A stretch of 64,000 nucleotides of DNA from Flavobacterium anhuiense. Its GTDB lineage: Bacteria > Bacteroidota > Bacteroidia > Flavobacteriales > Flavobacteriaceae. The DNA is taken from assembly GCF_004151235.1 (NCBI RefSeq), contig NZ_JUIV01000011.1, positions 1 through 64,000 of the forward strand. The letters run 5' to 3'. The translations under genes were made by a program, and so were the position numbers. The notes below the pieces were generated by a model that was not told the DNA's origin, did not search any database, and was given only the letters and a program-made list of their open reading frames with translations. Shown here piece by piece: positions 55,484 through 63,491 of the stretch. The stretch's first letter is position 1. Each line of letters opens with the position of its first letter.

Positions 55484-56497
55484 ATGAAAGGCGTATTATT
55501 AGTAAACTTAGGTTCTCCAGACAGTCCAACTCCAAAAGATGTAAAACCTTATTTAGATGAATTTTTAATGGATAAATATGTGATCGACGTTCCGTATTTA
55601 TTGAGAGCATTATTAGTTCGTGGGATTATTTTAAGAAAAAGACCAGAAGAATCGGCACATGCTTATTCAAAAATTTGGTGGGAAGAAGGTTCTCCATTAG
55701 TGGTTCTTTCAGAAAGAATGCAGCAAAAAGTACAGCCTTTAGTAAATGTTCCAGTTTCGCTGGCAATGCGTTACGGAAGCATGACAATCGAAAAAGGACT
55801 TCAGGAATTGAGCGATAAAGGAGTTACAGATGTTCTTCTTTTTCCTTTATATCCGCAATATGCAATGGCTTCGACTTTGACTATTTTAGTGAAAGCAGAA
55901 GAAATTCGTAAGAAAAAATTCCCTCACATGAAATTTACAGATGTTCCGGCATTTTACAACAAACCGGATTACATCAAAAACTTAGCAGATTCTATTCAGA
56001 AACACTTAATTGGGTTTGAATACGATCATTTATTGTTTTCATATCACGGAATTCCAGAGCGTCATATTCGAAAAACCGATGTGACGAAATCACATTGTAA
56101 AATTGACGGTTCATGCTGTAACACGCCATCGCCGGCACATGAATTCTGTTATCGTCACCAATGTTATGAAACTACAAGACAAGTCGTTAAGTTATTAGGC
56201 CTTCCAGAAGATAAATACAGTTTAACTTTCCAATCTCGTTTAGCTGGCGATAAATGGTTAGAACCTTACACAGATGTTGAAATCGATAACATGCCAGCAA
56301 AAGGAATCAAGAAATTAGCAGTTGTAACACCAGCTTTCGTTTCAGATTGTTTAGAAACTTTAGAGGAAATCGCCATGCGTGCCAAAGAAGATTTTGAAGC
56401 AAATGGAGGAGAGGAATTCTTGGCAATTCCATGTTTGAATGATGATGATGAATGGTGTGAAACAGTTGCTTCTTGGATTAATGATTGGGCTAAATAA
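55484..56497 (+). CDS. hemH: Ferrochelatase
   Basis: This 337-residue protein inserts Fe2+ into protoporphyrin IX, the last heme step. It opens MKGVLLVNLGSPDSPTPKDV, has the catalytic histidine H188 in SYHGIPERH, and ends with VTPAFVSDCLETLEEI, where acidic residues complete the site. An internal segment carries C205, C211, C212, C222 and C227 (C-x5-CC-x9-C-x4-C). A few bacterial ferrochelatases bind a [2Fe-2S] cluster with such internal cysteines, so this one may too. It is the first gene of a three-gene unit ending in hemJ. Confidence 0.97.
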   Translation: MKGVLLVNLGSPDSPTPKDVKPYLDEFLMDKYVIDVPYLLRALLVRGIILRKRPEESAHAYSKIWWEEGSPLVVLSERMQQKVQPLVNVPVSLAMRYGSMTIEKGLQELSDKGVTDVLLFPLYPQYAMASTLTILVKAEEIRKKKFPHMKFTDVPAFYNKPDYIKNLADSIQKHLIGFEYDHLLFSYHGIPERHIRKTDVTKSHCKIDGSCCNTPSPAHEFCYRHQCYETTRQVVKLLGLPEDKYSLTFQSRLAGDKWLEPYTDVEIDNMPAKGIKKLAVVTPAFVSDCLETLEEIAMRAKEDFEANGGEEFLAIPCLNDDDEWCETVASWINDWAK

Positions 56498-56503
56498 AAA
56501 TAA

Positions 56504-57076
56504 ATGAATAGATTAAAATATAGTGCGATATTATTTTTTGTTTTGGTAACCCTTTCAGGTTGCAAAAAAAACAATTCTCTTGTAGATAATAAATTTTACG
56601 ATAAAACATTCAAGTGGCAGATTTTTGTGCCAGATGATTATGAAAAGGTAGATTTAAAACAGAAGTTAGATGTTAAAGGAGATACAACTTTAGCAAAAAA
56701 GAAACATTCAATTGTTGTTTTTAAGAAAGATGAAGCCAATTACTTTTCAGTGAATTACGAAGATTTTTTTGGAAGTGATATTCGAGCGCTTGATCTAAAT
56801 ATGAAATTAAAAGATTTTCTTCTTTTAAAAGATATTGGCAAAATTTATCCAAAGGGTAAAATGGGAGATTATTCAGTTAGTACTGAATATATTTCGGGTT
56901 TGCCATTTAGAAGAGCTAAAATAGAAATAACTGAGTACGAGAAAAAAGTAGTAACGTTAGTTCTTTTTTCTCGAGGTTTTAATGGTAGAATCTTTATCAA
57001 TTCTATAGTCTACGAAAATGAAGATGATGGTAAAGAAATGATCGACCTTTTTAAAAAATCTACATTTAAGAAGTAA
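56504..57076 (+). CDS. Lipoprotein, unknown, between hemH and hemJ
   Basis: This 190-residue protein has a lipobox (LSGC, cysteine 20) and a beta-rich soluble domain (WQIFVPDDYEKVD, YFSVNYEDFFGSD, ISGLPFRRAKIEI). I do not recognise a family. It starts 6 bases after hemH and shares one base with the hemJ start, so it is tightly co-transcribed with both. Its role in heme metabolism is not shown. Confidence 0.8.
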   Translation: MNRLKYSAILFFVLVTLSGCKKNNSLVDNKFYDKTFKWQIFVPDDYEKVDLKQKLDVKGDTTLAKKKHSIVVFKKDEANYFSVNYEDFFGSDIRALDLNMKLKDFLLLKDIGKIYPKGKMGDYSVSTEYISGLPFRRAKIEITEYEKKVVTLVLFSRGFNGRIFINSIVYENEDDGKEMIDLFKKSTFKK

Positions 57077-57624
57077 TGGAATACTACAACTATCTAAAAT
57101 CACTGCATCTTATATTTGTAATTACCTGGTTTGCGGGTTTGTTTTATATTGTGCGTTTGTTTGTTTATCAAATTGAAGCAAGTGAGAAACCTTCGCCAGA
57201 GAAAGAAATTTTGCAAGCGCAATACAAAATAATGGCCTATCGTTTGTGGTACATTATTACGTGGCCGTCGGCAGTTTTGGCGAGTATTTTTGCTTTTTGG
57301 ATGCTTTTTTTTACAGATGCAGGACACGTTTGGCTTACACAATCTTGGATGCATGTAAAATTATGTTTCGTTTTCCTTTTATATTTATATCACGGAAAAT
57401 GCCATCAGATTTTTAAGCAACTGCAAAGAGATGAAGTAAAATATTCAAATAATTTTATGCGTTTGTGGAATGAAGGCGCTACGATTATTTTGTTTGCCGT
57501 TGTATTTTTAGTAGTTTTAAAAAGTGCCATCAACTGGATTTTCGGCGTAATCGGAATTATTTTATTCTCGGTTTTAATTATGCTTGGATTCCGTTTTTAT
57601 AAAAGAATTAGAGAGAGAAAATAG
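57076..57624 (+). CDS. hemJ: HemJ-type protoporphyrinogen IX oxidase (UPF0093/CopD-like)
   Basis: This 182-residue membrane protein has four or five helices and the HemJ pattern: YLKSLHLIFVITWFAGLFYI with its conserved histidine near residue 10, RLFVYQIEA, a second segment HVKLCFVFLLYLYHGKCHQI, and FMRLWNEGATIILF. HemJ oxidises protoporphyrinogen IX to protoporphyrin IX. Many databases name such proteins CopD-like. Position in the hemH unit supports the enzyme role. It starts on the last base of the lipoprotein stop. Confidence 0.9.
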   Translation: MEYYNYLKSLHLIFVITWFAGLFYIVRLFVYQIEASEKPSPEKEILQAQYKIMAYRLWYIITWPSAVLASIFAFWMLFFTDAGHVWLTQSWMHVKLCFVFLLYLYHGKCHQIFKQLQRDEVKYSNNFMRLWNEGATIILFAVVFLVVLKSAINWIFGVIGIILFSVLIMLGFRFYKRIRERK

Positions 57625-57692
57625 TTATGAGTTATGAATTATGAGTTGTTTATGACACTTAACTTATAATTCATAATTCATAACTCATAACT
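57623..57692 (+). repeat. Long AT-rich inverted repeat after hemJ
   Basis: A 25-base arm at 57623-57647 (AGTTATGAGTTATGAATTAT...) pairs with 57668-57692 with one mismatch, around a 20-base loop. The left arm begins inside the hemJ stop codon. GTTATGA / TCATAAC words are repeated within the arms. It may act as a transcript end for the hemH unit, though there is no T run on the plus strand. Confidence 0.75.
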
Positions 57693-57702
57693 TAAAAAAA
57701 AC

Positions 57703-59172
57703 ATGCTAAACTTCAAAATGTCAATGCTTTCCCTTCGTACCAGGATATTCCTGTCGATGATTGTATTGATTGTTGTGGCATCTTTTTTATTGGCTTCGAT
57801 TTCGATTATTCAGTTTAAGACTGAGGCCAAAGAATACCACCAAGAACGTTTAGAACGAAAAGAAAATGCCGTAAAAGAACACATCAATTATGTTCTGGCG
57901 ACTACAACTTATCCGCTAAAAACCCAGAATTTAGATTTAATTTTTAAAGATAAAATTCATGAGCTGGCGCAGATTCACAAAATTGAAATCAATATCTACA
58001 GTTTGGATGGAAAACTGCTCAAATCTTCTAAAGAGTCTTTTGCTGTTGATAAAGCTCCACCTCCAATTCCGGAATATATTCTAAAACTGGTTCGTTCTTC
58101 CATCGAAAAACGTTTTGTAGATATTAAAACGATAGATGGAGTTAAGAACCGATCTTCATACAGCTTAATTAAAGACGAAAAATTCAAACCACTCGGAATC
58201 CTGAATCTTCCGTATTTAGAAGATGACGGTTATTACGATAACGAGTTGAATACTTTCCTGATTCGTCTGAGTCAGGTTTATTCTTTTATGCTGATTGTGG
58301 CTTTTGCATTGGCGTATTTCCTTTCAACGTACATCACGAAATCATTAAAAACGATCTCTGAGAGATTAGAAGAAACCAATCTGGATCAGAAAAATGAGAA
58401 AATTGTTCTGGAAGCGAATAGTAAAGAAGTCAATTTCTTGATTACAGCTTATAACGGAATGGTGGACAAATTGGAAAAAAGTGCTATCAAACTCGCCCAA
58501 AGCGAACGTGAAGAAGCTTGGCGCGAAATGGCGAAACAAGTTGCACACGAAATCAAGAATCCGCTTACGCCAATGCGTTTGACGGTTCAGAGTTTCCAGC
58601 GAAAATTTGATCCTTCTGCCCCTGATGTGAAACAGAAAATGAATGATTACTCTGAGACTTTAATTCAGCAAATTGATACCATGACGGCTGTTGCTTCGGC
58701 ATTTTCGAATTTTGCATCGATGCCAGCTCAGCAAAATGAAACTTTAAATGTGGTTGAGGTTGTCGAATTGGCTTTAGATATTTTCAATGAAGATTATATT
58801 GTTTTCGAAAAAGAAGAAGAAGAAATCATTTCCAAAATGGATCGTACGCAATTGATTCGTGTCATTACCAATTTGGTTAAAAATGCGACTCAGGCCATTC
58901 CTGAAAGTCAGTTTCAGAAATCGATTGTGGTTACTGTAAAAAGACAGGATAATAATGTTGAAATTGCCGTAAAAGACAACGGAATTGGAATCCAGAAACA
59001 AGATATAGGAAGAATTTTCGAACCAAAATTTACGACTAAAACCAGCGGTATGGGTCTTGGACTCGGAATTATCAAAAACATTATCGAAAATTACAAAGGA
59101 ACAATTACCTTTGAATCAACTTACGGAAAAGGAACTACGTTTACAGTTTCTCTCCCTATCACCAACTCATAA
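57703..59172 (+). CDS. Membrane sensor histidine kinase (NtrY-like), no linked regulator
   Basis: This 489-residue protein has membrane helices at about 13-36 and 194-212, an extracytoplasmic sensing region between them, a HAMP linker, and a kinase core. H282 in AKQVAHEIKNPLTP is the phosphorylation site, the N box reads LIRVITNLVKNATQAIP, and the G boxes are VKDNGIGIQ and TKTSGMGLGLGI. No response regulator gene is in the window, so the partner is elsewhere. Earlier or later starts (57718, 57724) are possible. It is followed 11 bases later by the enoyl-CoA hydratase gene. Confidence 0.93.
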   Translation: MLNFKMSMLSLRTRIFLSMIVLIVVASFLLASISIIQFKTEAKEYHQERLERKENAVKEHINYVLATTTYPLKTQNLDLIFKDKIHELAQIHKIEINIYSLDGKLLKSSKESFAVDKAPPPIPEYILKLVRSSIEKRFVDIKTIDGVKNRSSYSLIKDEKFKPLGILNLPYLEDDGYYDNELNTFLIRLSQVYSFMLIVAFALAYFLSTYITKSLKTISERLEETNLDQKNEKIVLEANSKEVNFLITAYNGMVDKLEKSAIKLAQSEREEAWREMAKQVAHEIKNPLTPMRLTVQSFQRKFDPSAPDVKQKMNDYSETLIQQIDTMTAVASAFSNFASMPAQQNETLNVVEVVELALDIFNEDYIVFEKEEEEIISKMDRTQLIRVITNLVKNATQAIPESQFQKSIVVTVKRQDNNVEIAVKDNGIGIQKQDIGRIFEPKFTTKTSGMGLGLGIIKNIIENYKGTITFESTYGKGTTFTVSLPITNS

Positions 59173-59183
59173 AATATAGCGTC

Positions 59184-59966
59184 ATGAATTACGAAAATAT
59201 CTTAATTTCTATTGAAGAAAAAGTTGCTACAATTACCATTAACAGACCAACCAAATTGAATGCCTTAAACAAAGCAACGATTAGCGATCTGAGTAATGCC
59301 ATTCAAGCATTAGCTAAAAATGATGATGTTCGTGTTGTTGTTTTAACCGGAAGCGGAGAAAAAGCTTTTGTAGCTGGAGCAGATATTTCGGAATTTGCTA
59401 ATTATACAACTGTCGAAGGCGCACAATTAGCTGCTGAAGGACAAGAATCTTTATTTGATTTTATAGAAAATCTTAAAAAACCAGTTATTGCAGCCGTTAA
59501 CGGTTTCGCTCTTGGCGGTGGATTAGAATTGGCAATGGCTTGTCATTTTAGAATTGCTTCTGATAATGCAAAAATGGGACTTCCAGAAGTAACTCTTGGT
59601 CTGATTCCAGGTTACGGAGGGACACAGCGTTTGCCGCAATTAATCGGAAAAGGCCGTGCAATGGAATTGATTATGACCGCCGCAATGATCACTGCTGAAC
59701 AAGCAAAAGAGTACGGTTTGGTAAATCATGTTGTGCCTCAAGAAGAGCTTTTGTCTTTTACAAACGTAATTGCTCAGAAAATCATTAAAAATGCTCCGTT
59801 TGCGATTGGAAAAGCTATAAAATCAATCAATGCCAATTTTAAAGATGGTAAAAATGGTTTTGATACTGAAATAAAATCATTCGGTGAATGTTTCGGAACG
59901 CAAGATTTTAAAGAAGGAACAACAGCTTTCTTAGAAAAACGTAAAGCAGAATTTACAGGAAAATAA
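59184..59966 (+). CDS. Enoyl-CoA hydratase/isomerase
   Basis: This 260-residue protein is a crotonase-family enzyme. It shows TGSGEKAFVAGADISEF (oxyanion loop), ALGGGLELAMACHFRIAS with a glutamate in the catalytic position, and MGLPEVTLGLIPGYGGTQRL with the second one, then GLVNHVVP. Both catalytic glutamates support water addition to trans-2-enoyl-CoA. The physiological substrate (fatty acid or amino acid breakdown) is unknown. It lies just after the kinase gene and may share its transcript. Confidence 0.93.
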   Translation: MNYENILISIEEKVATITINRPTKLNALNKATISDLSNAIQALAKNDDVRVVVLTGSGEKAFVAGADISEFANYTTVEGAQLAAEGQESLFDFIENLKKPVIAAVNGFALGGGLELAMACHFRIASDNAKMGLPEVTLGLIPGYGGTQRLPQLIGKGRAMELIMTAAMITAEQAKEYGLVNHVVPQEELLSFTNVIAQKIIKNAPFAIGKAIKSINANFKDGKNGFDTEIKSFGECFGTQDFKEGTTAFLEKRKAEFTGK

Positions 59967-60110
59967 TTTTCTTAACCGCAAAGTTCGCAAGAAAATCTAA
60001 AAACTTAGCGAACCTTGCGTAAATCTTTGCGAACTTTGCGATTAAATAATAGACAAAGATTTTAAAAACTTAGAATCTTAGCATCTCAGAACTTTAGAAA
60101 CTTAAAAAAA
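59967..60110. repeat. Degenerate TTTGCG and CTTAG word repeats
   Basis: Words such as CCGCAAAGTTCGCAAG, CTTGCGTAAATCTTTGCG, AACTTTGCGATTAA (59973-60046) and CTTAGAATCTTAGCATCTC (60068-60087) fill the spacer. They are the same families seen at 24900-25080, 26430-26468 and 61450-61545. Confidence 0.5.
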
Positions 60111-60509
60111 ATGTACGAACCAATATTTGCCCTTTTTTGTGAACGAGTTAAAGAAAGCATCCAAAACGGAACTTTCGCAAAACTGACTTTGGCTAAAACG
60201 ATGGGCGATACGGAACTTAAGAATGTATATTTCAGATTGGTTCTAAATGAAGATAATACATTCTCAATTTCACTAACTTTTCGATACAAAACAGAAGAAA
60301 TCGAAAGCATTCATACGTTAAATGAAGCTTTACTGATTTTGGGTTCACACATCAAAAAACCTTTCTTGACTGCACTTTTGTTTACGACAGATGACGATGT
60401 GACTTTCAAAGTAAACAAAAAGAACGCAGGAAGTATTATAGAACAACCGCCAACATTTAAGAATGCTTCGCCAGTAATGTTGGAAATGATAGAGAAAGGA
60501 ATTGTTTAG
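60111..60509 (+). CDS. Small conserved-looking protein, unknown
   Basis: This 132-residue soluble protein starts MYEPIFALFCERVKESIQNG and has KLTLAKTMGDTELKNVYFRL. The pattern is alpha/beta with a SIIEQPPTFKNAS tail, without a motif I recognise. The codon composition is like the neighbours, and it ends just before a repeat cluster. Confidence 0.75.
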   Translation: MYEPIFALFCERVKESIQNGTFAKLTLAKTMGDTELKNVYFRLVLNEDNTFSISLTFRYKTEEIESIHTLNEALLILGSHIKKPFLTALLFTTDDDVTFKVNKKNAGSIIEQPPTFKNASPVMLEMIEKGIV

Positions 60510-60518
60510 TTTTTAGGA

Positions 60519-60600
60519 GCTAATCCCGCTATCCGTTCCAATCTTTTGTGGCGAACCCCGCCACAAAAGGATTTCTACTGCTATCGGGGCTAGGAATCCC
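60519..60600. repeat. Structured repeat: AGCTAATCCCGCTATCC ... GGGGCTAGG
   Basis: A three-part structure: an imperfect outer stem between AGCTAATCCCGCTATCC and GCTATCGGGGCTAGG, and a perfect inner hairpin TTTTGTGGCG / CGCCACAAAA around 4-5 bases. From memory this sequence recurs in Flavobacterium genomes after genes. It is placed directly after the small gene and may help end transcription. Confidence 0.65.
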
Positions 60601-60626
60601 GTTTTCAAAAGAATGTTTATCGGCTA

Positions 60627-60730
60627 ATTGTCATTTCGACGAAGGAGAAATCTTCACAAGTAACTCCGTAAAGAGAATCCAATCTTTGCCGAGCTTCTCA
60701 CGAAGATTTCTCCTTCGTCGAAATGACAAT
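60627..60730. repeat. 29-bp perfect inverted repeat (TCATTTCGACGAAGG family)
   Basis: Arms at 60627-60655 (ATTGTCATTTCGACGAAGGA...) and 60702-60730 are perfectly complementary with a 46-base spacer. The two arms, each starting ATTGTCATTTCGAC or its complement, resemble a repeat common in Bacteroidota. It follows the structured repeat at 60519-60600. Confidence 0.8.
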
Positions 60731-60793
60731 ATTGTATATTATTGGAAGTATTTTAAAACTATAAAAGCGTAATATATCTCTGCGAAATAACCT

Positions 60794-61447
60794 CTAAACC
60801 AGCTTCACAAACAAATTAGAAGCAATTTTATTCGAAATAGACAATTCTCTATCATTCACTTTAATTTTAACCGATAAATCGAAAGATTCTTTAGAAAGGA
60901 ATTCAATTTTAGAACCCAAAGCAATTCCTTGTTTGTCTAGATATTTCAAAAACTCCGATGAAGTATCTTTTACACCAACACAAACGCCAGTCTGATTTTC
61001 TTCCAATTCAGATAAAAGCTGTTTTTCAATTTTAATGATTCTTCCATTCGCATCTGGAATTGGGTCGCCATGCGGATCTTCAGTCGGATTTCCAAGAAAA
61101 TCATCCAAACGGTTAATCAATTGCTCCGATTTGATGTGCTCTAATTGTTCTGCAATATCATGAACTTCATCCCAGCTGAAGTTTAGTTTTTCAACTAAAA
61201 AAACCTCCCACAAACGGTGCTTTCTCACAATCATTTTGGCTGCCAGTTTTCCGTTTTCAGTCAAAGAAACACCTTGATATTTTTTATAATTTACTAAATC
61301 TTTCTCTGCCAGCTTTTTAAGCATATCGGTTACAGAGGAAGCTTTCGTTTCCATAATTTCAGCAATAGCATTGGTGCTGACTTCAGTTTCTGATGCAGCA
61401 GTCAGATGATAGATCGATTTAAGGTAATTTTCTTCTGAAAAGGTCAT
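60794..61447 (-). CDS. mntR: DtxR/MntR-family metal-dependent repressor
   Basis: This 217-residue protein has an N-terminal winged helix (EENYLKSIYHLT, MLKKLAEKDLVNYKKYQGVSL as recognition and wing), a metal-binding and dimer domain (ENGKLAAKMIVRKHRLWEVFL, EVHDIAEQLEHIKSEQLINRL, GNPTEDPHGDPIP), and a C-terminal SH3/FeoA-like domain. It should repress metal uptake genes when Mn2+ or Fe2+ is abundant. It is directly downstream of the mntH transporter gene, on the same strand, and a palindrome that fits such a repressor is upstream of mntH. Mn2+ rather than Fe2+ is inferred from the partner. Confidence 0.92.
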   Translation of the reverse strand: MTFSEENYLKSIYHLTAASETEVSTNAIAEIMETKASSVTDMLKKLAEKDLVNYKKYQGVSLTENGKLAAKMIVRKHRLWEVFLVEKLNFSWDEVHDIAEQLEHIKSEQLINRLDDFLGNPTEDPHGDPIPDANGRIIKIEKQLLSELEENQTGVCVGVKDTSSEFLKYLDKQGIALGSKIEFLSKESFDLSVKIKVNDRELSISNKIASNLFVKLV

Positions 61448-61548
61448 TTTTTTAAAGATTCTAAGGTTCTGAGATGCTAAGATGCTAAGTTTCTGTTGAA
61501 GCTTTTATAAAAAACTTAGAATCTTAGAGCCTTAGTATCTTAGCAACT
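61448..61548. repeat. CTTAG word repeats between mntR and mntH
   Basis: TCTGAGATGCTAAGATGCTA (about 61466-61486) and CTTAGAATCTTAGAGCCTTA (about 61517-61537) form an imperfect inverted repeat. It belongs to the CTTAG word family of other spacers (26430-26468, 60068-60087). Confidence 0.5.
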
Positions 61549-63417
61549 CTATTTAACAATCAACAAAGGTATTGAAATTTTATGTCTCAATTTATCTACC
61601 GTTGTGCCGAAAAGAATATCTTTTAGTCCAGTGTGGCCGTGGGTTCCCATAACGAGAATATCAAAATTGCCTTCGTTTATGATTTTCGGAATTATTTTGT
61701 TTGGTTTTCCAAAACCAAGTTCTGTTTTGATCTTAAATCCTTTTTCTGAAAGCATGTCTTTATATTTCAGCAATAATTTCTCATCAATGGTTGTTTCATA
61801 GTCTTGTATATGAACTCCATACATTAAGGCACCGACCGTTTCTACGATGTGAATGAGTGTATATTCCGTGTCAATGCCACCCAATTCGAAGGCTTTGTTT
61901 AAAGCCGCTTCATCTGCATGTGAGAAATCTACAGAGACAGCAATGTTTTTAATGCTCTTGCTTTCTCTTGGCGAAAACTTCAATTTTAGGTTATGAGGCG
62001 AATGATTTATAGCTTTTGATTTGAATTTGGCAATAAATGGTTTAAAAACGATGTATAACAATAGAGCTGAGAATCCGAAAGCTAGCGGAACAACCGTCAA
62101 CCAAAGAACCATCGGATGATCTGAATTTGCTAACCATGAAGTGATTTCATCATAAACCAATTTGGCATTCAAAGAAACAATTATAGAGGCAATAATCCAA
62201 GAAACCACTTGCGTAGTTCTAGAAATATGAAACCCTTTCATTTTAGATTTGTCACTCACAAAATGAATTAGCGGAATAATAGCGAATCCGAGCTGTAAAC
62301 TTAAAATAACCTGACTTAGAATTAGCAATTTGCCTGTTACGCTTTCGCCATAAATCAAAATTACAATTACAGCAGGAATAATTGCAATCAAACGCGTTAT
62401 AATTCTACGAACCCAAGGCTGAATTCTGAAATGAAGATAACCTTCCATTACAATTTGTCCGGCAAGTGTTCCTGTTACTGTTGAGCTTTGTCCCGCAGCA
62501 ATTAAGGCTACGGCAAATAAAATAGGCGCCCATTTGGTTCCTAAAAGCGGTTCAAGAAATTGGTGTGCATCTTGAATTTCGGCAACTTCAAACATTCCGT
62601 TTTTATGGAAAGTCGCGGCGGCAAGAATTAGAATAGCTGCGTTTACGAAGAAAGCGAGATTTAAAGCAATCGTAGAATCGATCAAATTGTATTTTAATGC
62701 TTGTTTGATTCCCGCTGGAGTTCTATCAAATTTTCGTGTTTGCACTAAAGACGAATGCAAATACAAGTTGTGCGGCATTACAGTTGCTCCGATAATTCCA
62801 ATTGCAATATATAAAGCTGCAGAGTTTGGAATCGAAGGAATAAGCCCAGCTAAAACTTTGTGCACTTCTGGTTCTGCAAAAATCATTTCAAAAATGAAAG
62901 AGAACCCAATAATAGCCACTAAAGCAATAATGAAGGCTTCCATCTTACGAATTCCTTTATTGATCAGGAAAAGCAATAAAAAAGTGTCTAAAACGGTAAT
63001 TAGAACAGCTTCGAGTAACGGAATTCCGAAAAGAAGATTAATTCCGATTGCCATTCCGAGAACTTCTGCCAAATCGCAGGCCGCAATGGCAATTTCGGCT
63101 AAGAAATATAAAATGTAGTTGATGTATTTGGAGTACGTTTCTCGAGAGGCTTGCGCAAGATCGCGCTGTGTTACGATTCCGAGACGAGCGCTTAAGCTCT
63201 GCAAAAGCAAAGCCATTAAGTTACTCATCAATAAAACCCAGACTAAAGTGTATCCGAATTGGCTTCCGCCGGCAATATCGGTTGCCCAGTTTCCTGGATC
63301 CATGTAGCCAACGCTTACCAAATAAGCTGGGCCTAGAAAGGCTAAAATTTTTCTAAAACCCTTTTTTTTATTTTGTGTAGAAACTGATTCGTGGACTTCT
63401 TCTAAAGATTTGGTCAT
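61549..63417 (-). CDS. mntH: Nramp-family Mn2+/Fe2+ transporter fused to a Usp domain
   Basis: This 622-residue protein has an Nramp transporter domain (about 1-460, some 11 helices) with the metal-binding motifs DPGN (residues 40-43) and MPHN (214-217). A C-terminal universal stress protein domain follows from about 484. The Usp ATP-binding signature G-2x-G-9x-G-T is present (GTHGHTGLKDILFGTT, about 591-606). The fusion suggests transport is tied to nucleotide or stress signalling, which is inference. The gene is followed by mntR. Confidence 0.95.
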   Translation of the reverse strand: MTKSLEEVHESVSTQNKKKGFRKILAFLGPAYLVSVGYMDPGNWATDIAGGSQFGYTLVWVLLMSNLMALLLQSLSARLGIVTQRDLAQASRETYSKYINYILYFLAEIAIAACDLAEVLGMAIGINLLFGIPLLEAVLITVLDTFLLLFLINKGIRKMEAFIIALVAIIGFSFIFEMIFAEPEVHKVLAGLIPSIPNSAALYIAIGIIGATVMPHNLYLHSSLVQTRKFDRTPAGIKQALKYNLIDSTIALNLAFFVNAAILILAAATFHKNGMFEVAEIQDAHQFLEPLLGTKWAPILFAVALIAAGQSSTVTGTLAGQIVMEGYLHFRIQPWVRRIITRLIAIIPAVIVILIYGESVTGKLLILSQVILSLQLGFAIIPLIHFVSDKSKMKGFHISRTTQVVSWIIASIIVSLNAKLVYDEITSWLANSDHPMVLWLTVVPLAFGFSALLLYIVFKPFIAKFKSKAINHSPHNLKLKFSPRESKSIKNIAVSVDFSHADEAALNKAFELGGIDTEYTLIHIVETVGALMYGVHIQDYETTIDEKLLLKYKDMLSEKGFKIKTELGFGKPNKIIPKIINEGNFDILVMGTHGHTGLKDILFGTTVDKLRHKISIPLLIVK

Positions 63418-63436
63418 TGTAAAAGTATTGTTTTCA

Positions 63437-63490
63437 CAAATATAGAGAAAAATTATATTCGCGAAACAATATTTTTAGACGAGTCTAAAA
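63437..63490 (-). promoter_or_regulatory. mntH promoter with a candidate MntR operator
   Basis: On the minus strand TATATTTG (plus coordinates 63437-63444) and TTG (63467-63469) are 22 bases apart, a full match to the Bacteroidota promoter. Just upstream lies TTTTAGACGAGTCTAAAA (63473-63490), a perfect 8-bp-arm palindrome with a 2-base centre, close to known DtxR/MntR boxes. Control by the mntR product is inference. Confidence 0.75.
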
Positions 63491-63491
63491 G

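Noticed and set aside
60548..60772. 74-residue frame in the spacer before mntR
   Set aside because: It is translated from the two palindromic repeat families, so it is a by-product of the repeats.
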